Made by a program: the position numbers and the translations under genes. Positions 7,732-14,071 of a DNA stretch of 19,576 bases are shown one piece after another. The DNA comes from Gammaproteobacteria bacterium (GTDB lineage: Bacteria; Pseudomonadota; Gammaproteobacteria; Pseudomonadales; UBA7434). The stretch spans positions 1 to 19,576 of the forward strand of contig JAJRPK010000078.1 of assembly GCA_024280785.1 (NCBI GenBank), written 5' to 3'. The notes beneath the pieces are model-generated. The model did no database searches. It worked only from the letters and a program-made list of their open reading frames with translations, and was not told the DNA's origin. Position 1 is the first letter of the stretch, and each line of letters begins with the position of its first letter.

Positions 7732-7865
7732 TACTAATAAGGCACTCGAAAAGAATACCCTTTATTTCAAGACAGACATGAATATGTCCCTATAGTTCGA
7801 CGCTGGCATCCCTGCCAGCAACGGTCTTGAAATAAAGGGTATTCTTTTCAAGTGCCTCGGCAGTA
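7732..7865 (+). repeat. Palindromic intergenic element, copy A (full, fold-back)
   Basis: Two 33-bp arms (7741-7773 and 7824-7856) are reverse complements with one mismatch. Outside the arms the ends read TACTAATAAGGCACT and, from the other side, TACTGCCGAGGCACT. Between the arms are two smaller hairpins: GACAT/ATGTC at 7775-7788, and GCTGGCA/TGCCAGC around TCCC at 7802-7819. There is no ORF inside, so it is a non-autonomous repeat. It lies just after the MFS stop codon and could also stop transcription in either direction. Reduced copies occur at 16928-16976 and 2498-2534. Confidence 0.85.
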
Positions 7866-8061
7866 AGTAGTCTGCCACGTGTACTACAAGCTTGCTTCAG
7901 CGAATTAGCAAAAACAGATTTGATATCTATGAAGCGCACAAGCTGTGGTCGTTTTACCCATCGAACATTCTCTCACTAATCTCTATAATAACCGCGCTAG
8001 TTTTTCTTTTTTACTCTCCTCTCAATACGGGGTCGTAGAACGTGACAAGGGTAATAGAACG

Positions 8062-9690
8062 TTGTCGATATTAAATCAATACCGAGGTGACTTATTTGGT
8101 GGCGCTACAGCCGCCGTAGTCGCACTGCCACTTGCGCTCGCATTTGGTGTGTCATCGGGCGCAGGTGCGCTAGCGGGGCTTTACGGCGCTATCTTTGCCG
8201 GCTTTTTCGCGGCTGTTTTTGGTGGCACTCGAGTCCAGGTAACGGGTCCAACGGGTCCGATGACAGTGGTGATGGCTGTAGTAGTCACTCATTTTGCGCC
8301 CAATCTAGCCGCCGCGTTTACGGTTGTTGTATTAGCAGGCGCCTTTCAAATTCTATTTGGTAAATTAGGTATAGGTCGATATATCAAGTTAATGCCATTG
8401 CCTGTGGTTTCCGGGTTTATGAGCGGCATCGGCGTTATTATCATTATTTTGCAGCTAGCGGCGCTATTAGGGCAAGAGGCTCCCGACGGAAGTGTGTTGA
8501 TAAAACTGGCGGCTCTGCCAGCGATGCTTGATCAAGTAAATATCAATGCGGTGTTACTCGGTGGGCTAACACTGGCTATTATGGTGTTTACGCCGGAGAA
8601 AATTGGCCGTATCGTGCCGCCGCCACTTATAGCCATAGCCGTGGGAACCATCGCTTCATTAATTATTTTTCAAGGTAGTCCTGCTATTGGCGATATCCCA
8701 TCGGGTTTCCCTGCTTTGCGGATGCCGCACATACCACTGGCAGACTTGCCGAATATTATTAAGTTTTCATTAATGCTGGCGTTATTGGGAGCTATCGATT
8801 CGCTACTTACTTCGTTAGTGGCCGACAGCATGACAAGAACCTCGCACGATTCTAATAAAGAGTTAATCGGTCAGGGTATCGGTAATATGGTTGCAGGTTT
8901 ATTTGGTGGCTTGCCGGGTGCTGGAGCTACTGTACGCACGCTGGTAAATATTCGGGCGGGCGCTAAGACTAAAGTGAGTGGGGCGCTTCATTCGGTGTTG
9001 CTGCTTGCGATTGTGTTAGGTTTTGGTGATGCTGCCAGTAAAATTCCTTTAGCCGTATTGGGTGGAATACTTGTTAAAGTTGGCATCGACATTATCGACT
9101 GGCAATACCTTAAGCGTATAGGGTCGGCGCCTCGTGCCGACGTAATTATTATGCTGACCACACTGTCGATGACCGTGTTTATCGATTTAATTTCTGCTGT
9201 TGTGGTGGGATTTGTAATGGCCTCGGTGTTATTTGTTTCTCGTATGGCCGAAGCTCAAATGGACAGTGCAAAATTTGTTTACGGGGCTGATCAGAGCAAG
9301 GACTTATCGCCCGATGAAGAAAAAATATTAAATGACTCCGATGAAAGAATTGTATTGTTTCATCTTGAAGGGCCTTTGAGTTTTGGCTCAGCGCGGGATA
9401 TTGCCAAACTCCTGCAAACGAACATCAAAAAAGATGTGTTAGCAATTGACCTGTCGGATGTGCCTTTTATTGATAGTTCGGCATCGGCAGCTTTAGAAGA
9501 AGTGATTCAACGGTTAACAGAAATCGGTGATACGGTGTTGATGTTTGGTGTGCGTCCCTCGGTTAAGCTTGTTTTGGAAAAAACGGGCGTGTTGCAATTA
9601 CTAGATGATAAAAATTTGTTTGAGAGCCGGTTGGAAGCGTTACGGTATGCAAAAGTAATTCTTACTCAAAATAAACCTGACGATAGTTAG
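8062..9690 (+). CDS. SulP-family inorganic anion transporter with STAS domain
   Basis: A SulP/SLC26 permease: a hydrophobic N-terminal domain of about 400 residues, then a cytoplasmic STAS domain at about residues 425-520 containing D-L-S-D-V-P-F-I-D-S-S-A. The membrane domain opens with the family pattern Y-R-G-D-L-F-G-G-A-T-A-A-V-V-A-L-P-L-A-L-A-F-G-V and includes T-G-P-T-G-P-M. Members carry sulfate, bicarbonate or dicarboxylates, usually with H+ or Na+; the anion cannot be assigned. The frame is open back to a GTG at 7945, which would give 581 residues. The TTG at 8062 (542 residues) is preferred because homologs begin at S-I-L-x-Q-Y-R-G-D-L and an AAGGG box lies 10 nt upstream. It stands alone between the fold-back element and the convergent yrbL-like pseudogene. 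Confidence 0.92.
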   Translation: MSILNQYRGDLFGGATAAVVALPLALAFGVSSGAGALAGLYGAIFAGFFAAVFGGTRVQVTGPTGPMTVVMAVVVTHFAPNLAAAFTVVVLAGAFQILFGKLGIGRYIKLMPLPVVSGFMSGIGVIIIILQLAALLGQEAPDGSVLIKLAALPAMLDQVNINAVLLGGLTLAIMVFTPEKIGRIVPPPLIAIAVGTIASLIIFQGSPAIGDIPSGFPALRMPHIPLADLPNIIKFSLMLALLGAIDSLLTSLVADSMTRTSHDSNKELIGQGIGNMVAGLFGGLPGAGATVRTLVNIRAGAKTKVSGALHSVLLLAIVLGFGDAASKIPLAVLGGILVKVGIDIIDWQYLKRIGSAPRADVIIMLTTLSMTVFIDLISAVVVGFVMASVLFVSRMAEAQMDSAKFVYGADQSKDLSPDEEKILNDSDERIVLFHLEGPLSFGSARDIAKLLQTNIKKDVLAIDLSDVPFIDSSASAALEEVIQRLTEIGDTVLMFGVRPSVKLVLEKTGVLQLLDDKNLFESRLEALRYAKVILTQNKPDDS

Positions 9691-9804
9691 CATAATCGTG
9701 AGTCTAAATGGGAGCATTAACTGCAACGAACTATGATTAGACTTCGTGGTTCGTAGAGTAAAAAGATAGTAAAAAAGCAGTAAAGAGTCTGAGAAGAGAA
9801 TGCG

Positions 9805-10422
9805 CTAGGGCGTATCTTTTCTAGCCGCGATTTCTTTTAGGTCTTGATTCATTTTATTAATGTGAAATTGGCGATGTCTATCAAGCTTTAGTTTTCGCCA
9901 AAATGATAAATGATCGGCAAATTTAAAAAAATCACTATTTCCTATGCCATCTATGATCACTAACCGGTCGGCAGAACCTTTTGTTCTTTGTAGTACAAGA
10001 TTGTTTAGATTGGGGTCGCTTAAAACAATAATATCGAGCTCGAATAAATATCGGTGTAAGTCATCTAATAATTTGAAAGCATAAGGCGCCGTTATTGAAC
10101 CTGTTGCTAAGTGGTGATACAACGGTAGACAGACGGCACCATCTGAATCACAAATCAAGTCAAAGACATAGTCTTTGCCAAAATTAGTTTCTACGCTGTA
10201 GTAGTATTTAGGGATTATTTTTCAGTGAGGTATCAATCGGTGATACTTATTCAGATAGTGTATTTCTCTAGGGGTTTGCTTATCTTTCTCGTCCAGTCTA
10301 AAAGTGACCTTAATACAAAGGTTTGCTGAAGAGGGATGGCGATAGCACTTTCTGCGCGTACCGGTGCCAATCAATAAATCATCCGTCAGTTGAATTTCTT
10401 CAGCTTGGACGCTCTGCTGCAT
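9805..10422 (-). pseudogene. yrbL: yrbL-like gene interrupted by one in-frame TGA
   Basis: Read on the minus strand, 10422-10225 encodes MQQSVQAEEIQLTDD, then I-G-T-G-T-R-R-K-C-Y-R-H-P. This matches the start of YrbL (PF10707), a family named for the PhoP-regulated E. coli protein and related to kinase folds. A TGA at 10222-10224 stops it. The same frame continues without shift as K-I-I-P-K-Y-Y-S-V-E-T-N-F-G-K-D-Y-V-F-D to a TAG at 9805, again matching YrbL. Together it is 205 codons against about 210 for E. coli YrbL, as I recall that sequence. By eye the TGA falls near a tryptophan in the E. coli protein (D-W-S-G-I-P-R-Y), so a TGG-to-TGA change would explain it. The second half has an internal ATG at 10158, but it lacks the N-terminal lobe. 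Sequencing error or readthrough cannot be excluded. Confidence 0.8.
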
Positions 10423-10788
10423 TTTATGGGGATAAACACCGGTATTACGCTTAAGTAAGTGCCATTCGGTTCCGGAGGCATTTAGTCGAGGCGAAGCAGG
10501 ATAGGTGGAGCGTTCATTTTCTCGTTAATTTTAACGATACCTTCCCTGTTTGGCAGAGTCAAATGCATCACTTTAAAGTAATTATTAATACCCGAAGTCG
10601 TTTTAGTTAAGGTTATCAGATTGTTTGGTTTATCGTCGGAATCTAGCGGTCATTGACGCCGGGAGGCAAGTTTTTTTTCGATAGAGTAAACTTGGCTTGA
10701 TTCTTACAGCATTTGGTATTTATTGAACTCCGATCTATAGGCAGTAGAAAATGGGCTCAATTAACACATTTTTTTCATCGGAGGCTGG
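10423..10788. other. Gene-poor stretch with two short minus-strand reading-frame traces
   Basis: There is no convincing gene. On the minus strand an open frame from 10649 to 10482 gives 55 residues with protein-like composition (for example T-L-T-K-T-T-S-G-I-N-N-Y-F-K-V-M), with no good start or ribosome binding site. The frame of the yrbL-like gene is itself open upstream of its ATG to about 10522. These may be remnants of an older gene or chance. The promoter of the fetB-like gene must lie near the right end, where GGAGG at 10780-10784 is its ribosome binding site. Confidence 0.4.
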
Positions 10789-11523
10789 ATGGTAAATTCC
10801 GTTGATGCGATACCCTTCTTTAATCTGGCGATAGCGTTTGTCCCCGTTATTGTCGCTATAGCTATATTGGTTAAATGGTCACTAAATTCCGGTAATGCAT
10901 TGTATGCGATTGTGCGAATGCTGGTTCAGTTACTATTGATCGGGTACTTTCTATCTTTTCTTTTTGAGTCCAATAGTTCGGCGATCGTTGTTGCTGTATT
11001 GATGGTCATGGTTTTTGCTTCTAGCTGGATAGCACTGGGGACCGTTTCAGAAAAGAGATTGACTCTCTACAAACACGCTTTTATCGCTATTGGCGTCGGT
11101 GGAGGAATAACGCTATTACTGGTGACGCAAGGAGTTTTAGAGCTCAACCCTTGGTATACACCGCAACTTATGATTCCGTTAGCGGGCATGATTTTTGCGA
11201 ATTCAATGAATAGTGTTAGTCTGTCTGCCGAGAGATTAAATGCCGAATTAATTAGAGGCATGGGTTACGCTGAGGCCAAGAATATAGCGCTGCAAACGTC
11301 GCTCATTCCGATCATAAACTCTCTTTTTGCTGTCGGCCTTGTTTCTTTGCCGGGAATGATGACGGGGCAAATACTGCCAGGCGTGTCGCCTCTCATCGCC
11401 GTCAGGTATCAGATTATGGTGATGTGCATGATCTTTGGCTCATCTGTTATTTCGGCTGCTTGTTTTTTAGTTTTAACTCGGCCCATCTTTCAGAGTAGTG
11501 TGGGCGACTATGTCGATGATTAA
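10789..11523 (+). CDS. fetB: FetB/YbbM-type ABC transporter permease
   Basis: A 244-residue integral membrane protein with about seven hydrophobic segments, belonging to UPF0014/FetB. The family hallmark is the loop L-N-P-W-Y-T-P-Q-L-M-I-P-L-A-G-M-I-F-A-N (118-137) followed by S-M-N-S-V-S-L, and the coupling-helix region A-L-Q-T-S-L-I-P-I-I-N appears later. In E. coli FetB pairs with the ATPase FetA and is linked to iron export and oxidative-stress resistance. No ATP-binding subunit is encoded on either side: upstream is a minus-strand yrbL-like pseudogene, downstream a DUF7931 gene. The partner must be elsewhere or lost. The start has GGAGG four bases before the ATG. The gene ends with a duplicated 14-bp segment across its stop codon. 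Confidence 0.85.
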   Translation: MVNSVDAIPFFNLAIAFVPVIVAIAILVKWSLNSGNALYAIVRMLVQLLLIGYFLSFLFESNSSAIVVAVLMVMVFASSWIALGTVSEKRLTLYKHAFIAIGVGGGITLLLVTQGVLELNPWYTPQLMIPLAGMIFANSMNSVSLSAERLNAELIRGMGYAEAKNIALQTSLIPIINSLFAVGLVSLPGMMTGQILPGVSPLIAVRYQIMVMCMIFGSSVISAACFLVLTRPIFQSSVGDYVDD

Positions 11524-11542
11524 TCCGGTGTCGATGATTAAT
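11511..11542. repeat. Direct duplication across the fetB-like stop codon
   Basis: TGTCGATGATTAAT occurs at 11511-11524 and again at 11529-11542, separated by CCGG, giving an 18-bp period. The first copy contains the stop codon of the permease gene, so the duplication does not change the protein. Confidence 0.75.
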
Positions 11543-11588
11543 AATAATGGTGTGATAAACAACTTCACTATCTGAATGGGATTGAACC

Positions 11589-12074
11589 ATGGCGAGCGAC
11601 AACCATTGTATTTTAAGCGACAAGAATGAGTTTTTAGACGCGGCCATTTTGACCTTGGGACATGGTCATCGAACTATTCGTATCTTTAGTGAGGCCTACG
11701 ACAAATTAATTTTTGAGAATAACGAATTCATTCGGGCGCTAAAAAAATTGTGTTCAGAGAATGATAGGGTAGAAGTTAGAATCTTGACTTCCAGCAATAT
11801 ACTTTCATTAAAAAGTCATCCTAAGCTTCTAGAGCTGGCTCAGCGGATGCCGAGTAAAATTATTATAAAAGAAGCTGTTGACGTCGAAAAAGAATGTAAA
11901 GGTCAATTTATCGTCGGCGGCCGTCGCGCTGTACTCCATCAACCCAATATTGATTCGACTCATGCTTATACAGATTCTGACTACCCTGTTAGAGCGGCCC
12001 AACTTGGTGAGCTATTTGATCGTCTATGGCAGCAAGCGGAGCCTTGTTCAGGTTTTAGAGCCCTGTCACTTTGA
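11589..12074 (+). CDS. Stand-alone DUF7931 (phospholipase D-like fold) protein
   Basis: A 161-residue soluble protein of unknown function. It resembles the DUF7931 domain that in many gammaproteobacteria is fused behind a GNAT acetyltransferase: a start F-L-D-A-A-I-L-T-L-G-H-G-H-R-T-I-R-I-F-S, a middle V-E-V-R-I-L-T-S-S with S-H-P-K-L-L-E-L-A-Q-R-M-P, and an end R-A-A-Q-L-G-E-L-F-D-R-L-W. The architecture recalls one half of a phospholipase D-type fold, but no H-x-K-x4-D catalytic motif is present. Here the domain stands alone, with its own GGG ribosome binding site eight bases before the ATG and no acetyltransferase in front. It follows the FetB-like gene by 65 bp and may share its transcript. 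No signal peptide or membrane segment is seen. Confidence 0.72.
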   Translation: MASDNHCILSDKNEFLDAAILTLGHGHRTIRIFSEAYDKLIFENNEFIRALKKLCSENDRVEVRILTSSNILSLKSHPKLLELAQRMPSKIIIKEAVDVEKECKGQFIVGGRRAVLHQPNIDSTHAYTDSDYPVRAAQLGELFDRLWQQAEPCSGFRALSL

Positions 12075-12148
12075 ACAGTTTTGTTTTTAATGACATCGCT
12101 TTGAGTGGTGCATCGAGTGATACTAAGATTGCAGTGGAACTTATCGTT

Positions 12149-12175
12149 TAACTATGTTGCATCTCTCCATAGTTA
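12149..12175. terminator. Possible shared terminator hairpin between convergent genes
   Basis: Perfect 8-bp arms TAACTATG (12149-12156) and CATAGTTA (12168-12175) enclose an 11-nt loop. It lies between the ends of the convergent DUF7931 and SDR genes. Neither side has a clear run of T, so termination is only suggested by position. Confidence 0.35.
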
Positions 12176-12183
12176 GAAAATAA

Positions 12184-12972
12184 TTAACGAGGAAAAAACT
12201 CTCCACCATTTACGTCTAAAGCTGCACCTGTAACTGCACAAGAGTAATCTGACGCCAGGAAAATAGCCGCTTTAGCACAGTCACCATCTTCAGGTATTTT
12301 TCCTAATGCAATCGATTTCTCGACTTCAGATTTTACTGTGTCGTAATCGGATTTTGCACCCTTAGCCATCATTTTTAGTGCCGATTCAACGGGAGGGCCC
12401 ATCATCCAACCCATATAGGCTGAGTTGACACGAATATTGTACTGACCTAACTCTAAGGCTAAGTGAGCGGTAGCGCTTGTTAATGCAGATTTTGATGTGG
12501 CATAGCCACCCTGTGAAGCGAGAGGTTTGCGCGTAACCATCGTATTAATCATGACAATAGAACCGCCACCCGCTTTCTTCATATGAGGAATCGTCGCGAT
12601 AGTTAACTGCATAGTGCCGAATAAGTTGACCTCTAACGCTTCTCTCCAGCCATCCAGATCAGCAGTTTCAACTGGGCCGAAAGGGCCCGGATTGTATGCA
12701 CTATTGATTAAACAATCCACTCGGCCATAGGCCTCAACAGTTTTATCGACCAAATTCTGACACTGAGCTTTGTCGCTAATATCAGTAGGGACTTTGATAA
12801 TCTCGTTATCAAGGCCCAGCGAGCGGAGTTCGGCTTCACTATCATCTAATTTTGACGCTGTTCTAGCAGCAATAGCCAGTTTTGCACCCTGTTTGGCCGC
12901 CTCGATCACAAGCTCTTTGCCCAAGCCTGGGCCGATTCCGGAAATGATGATGACTTTATCTTGTAACAACAT
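12184..12972 (-). CDS. SDR-family oxidoreductase
   Basis: A 262-residue classical short-chain dehydrogenase. The cofactor motif S-G-I-G-P-G-L-G is at 11-18, A-A-R-T-A-S at 35-40 suggests NADP (a basic residue after the second strand), and N-S-A-Y at 90-93 replaces NNAG. The catalytic pair is Y157/K161 in Y-A-T-S-K. The position 13 residues before the tyrosine, normally serine, is Thr144, in M-I-N-T-M. The C-terminus G-A-A-L-D-V-N-G-G-E-F-F is standard. It is divergent from a TetR gene with a 25-bp palindrome between, so that regulator very probably controls it. Similar SDRs occur in steroid and short-chain alcohol catabolism, but the substrate cannot be inferred. Confidence 0.92.
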   Translation of the reverse strand: MLLQDKVIIISGIGPGLGKELVIEAAKQGAKLAIAARTASKLDDSEAELRSLGLDNEIIKVPTDISDKAQCQNLVDKTVEAYGRVDCLINSAYNPGPFGPVETADLDGWREALEVNLFGTMQLTIATIPHMKKAGGGSIVMINTMVTRKPLASQGGYATSKSALTSATAHLALELGQYNIRVNSAYMGWMMGPPVESALKMMAKGAKSDYDTVKSEVEKSIALGKIPEDGDCAKAAIFLASDYSCAVTGAALDVNGGEFFPR

Positions 12973-13027
12973 AATGGTTTTAATCCTTTGCTAATTTTGA
13001 TAGCTGGCATTCTATCTCGCTTAAATA

Positions 13028-13052
13028 TTAATGCAACTTAAAGTTGCATTAA
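13028..13052. promoter_or_regulatory. 25-bp palindromic operator, likely TetR-type
   Basis: Perfect 12-bp arms TTAATGCAACTT (13028-13039) and AAGTTGCATTAA (13041-13052) flank one central A. It lies in the 89-bp gap between the divergent SDR (start 12972) and TetR gene (start 13062). The position fits autoregulation plus control of the SDR. It ends only 9 bp before the annotated TetR ATG, which suggests the true start may be downstream. Confidence 0.75.
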
Positions 13053-13061
13053 ATAAAGTTT

Positions 13062-13760
13062 ATGGTAGGCTTTTCTCTCAATTTATTATCGAGCGGCTCG
13101 ATGAGAGCGGATGACGTTATGGTGGGCACTTTTATCTCGAATACAAAGCACTCTGATATCAGTGCTGATATCACTCATGGAGCCGAAAAGCGTCCGGGTG
13201 GGCGCAGCTCGCGGGTAAAGCTCGCGGTTCTTAGTGCAGTAACCGAATTGTTAGTTGAAAAAGGCGATAAAGCTTGCACTATTGAAGCGGTTGCGGAGCG
13301 CTCAGGGGTTCATAAAACAACCATTTATAGGCGTTGGGGCACGTTGGGTGGTTTGATGAAGGCCTCGTTTGCGCATATGGAGGCATCGCCGGACTATCTA
13401 CCCGATACCGGTAGCCTCGAAGGTGATATTAAGCGGTTAATCAGCGTGTATGCCCAGTATTTTGAAAGTCCGGAGGGGCGCGCTGTCAATCAGCTCATCG
13501 CCGGAGGCAGTGAGCAGGATAATTTTGGGCGATGGATGGGGGAGTATTACAGTGCACGTCGTCGTGATTTTGACCTTATTGCCGATCGTGCTGTGCAGCG
13601 GCAAGAAATTCGAAATCGAGCGCAATTTCTATTTTGTATGGAGATGGTGATGGGAACCATGCTTATTCGAACTCATATGACCAGAGGCCGTATCGACGAT
13701 AAAATGGTCGATGAACTGTACTCGCTGTCCATGCTGTACTTGCGTTCTTCGCCCCGGTAG
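13062..13760 (+). CDS. TetR/AcrR-family transcriptional regulator
   Basis: Up to 232 residues. The TetR DNA-binding domain spans about 50-96, with A-V-A-E-R-S-G-V-H-K-T-T-I-Y-R-R-W (76-92) as the helix-turn-helix and W-x-x-L-x-x-L-M replacing the commoner K-x-x-L. The C-terminal part, ending in M-V-M-G-T-M-L-I-R-T-H-M, resembles AefR/TetR_C-type ligand domains. About 48 residues precede the domain, longer than usual. In-frame ATGs at 13101 (residue 14) and 13119 (residue 20) may be the real start, since the operator at 13028-13052 ends just before the first ATG and no ribosome binding site separates them. It is divergent from the SDR at 12972 and may also control the acyl-CoA synthetase gene further right, though no copy of the operator is seen there. 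Confidence 0.88.
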   Translation: MVGFSLNLLSSGSMRADDVMVGTFISNTKHSDISADITHGAEKRPGGRSSRVKLAVLSAVTELLVEKGDKACTIEAVAERSGVHKTTIYRRWGTLGGLMKASFAHMEASPDYLPDTGSLEGDIKRLISVYAQYFESPEGRAVNQLIAGGSEQDNFGRWMGEYYSARRRDFDLIADRAVQRQEIRNRAQFLFCMEMVMGTMLIRTHMTRGRIDDKMVDELYSLSMLYLRSSPR

Positions 13761-14071
13761 TTTTAGTTTATTGGATCGATTGTAGATAAGTTTCCAGAGT
13801 GTATACAGTCAAGCTGCAACAAAATATCCTTCAATCAAAAATGCTCTTTCTTGTTTATTACAATGCGCTTATTCCGGTGGGTTTTGGCTTTCAGAATTAT
13901 TATAATAACGCGCTAAATTTTTTTCTCTTTTTGTTGAAATTCCAGCTGATAATTGCGGTTGTAACCCCGACGGTAAAAAATGCGTTTGGCGATTATGAAA
14001 CAGAGCTTATTAAGCAGTGATACTTTAAATAAAACGACTGACCAATGTTAATAATGAGGACATAAAGCTGT
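13761..14071. other. Intergenic region before the acyl-CoA synthetase gene
   Basis: About 310 bp with no supported gene. A 73-codon frame from a GTG at 13799 has no ribosome binding site or recognisable domain and is judged random. The region is A/T-rich. GAGGA at 14056-14060 serves the synthetase gene. No clear promoter pair or palindrome matching either TetR operator is visible. Confidence 0.55.

Noticed and set aside
7732..7865. Integron attC site or CRISPR-like palindrome
   Set aside because: No integrase, no conserved attC core triplets and no regularly spaced identical repeats; the end sequences recur elsewhere as a dispersed element instead.
7945..8061. 39-residue N-terminal extension of the SulP protein from the GTG at 7945
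   Set aside because: No Shine-Dalgarno before the GTG, and the family's N-terminus begins at the residues following the TTG at 8062; kept only as an alternative start.
10222..10224. TGA as a selenocysteine codon in the yrbL-like gene
   Set aside because: The aligned residue in the family is not cysteine, YrbL is not a selenoprotein family, and no convincing SECIS-type hairpin was identified just downstream.
13799..14020. 73-codon open frame from a GTG between the second TetR gene and the acyl-CoA synthetase
   Set aside because: No ribosome binding site, no recognisable domain, and an amino-acid mix (many F, L, N, Y) expected from A/T-rich noncoding DNA.
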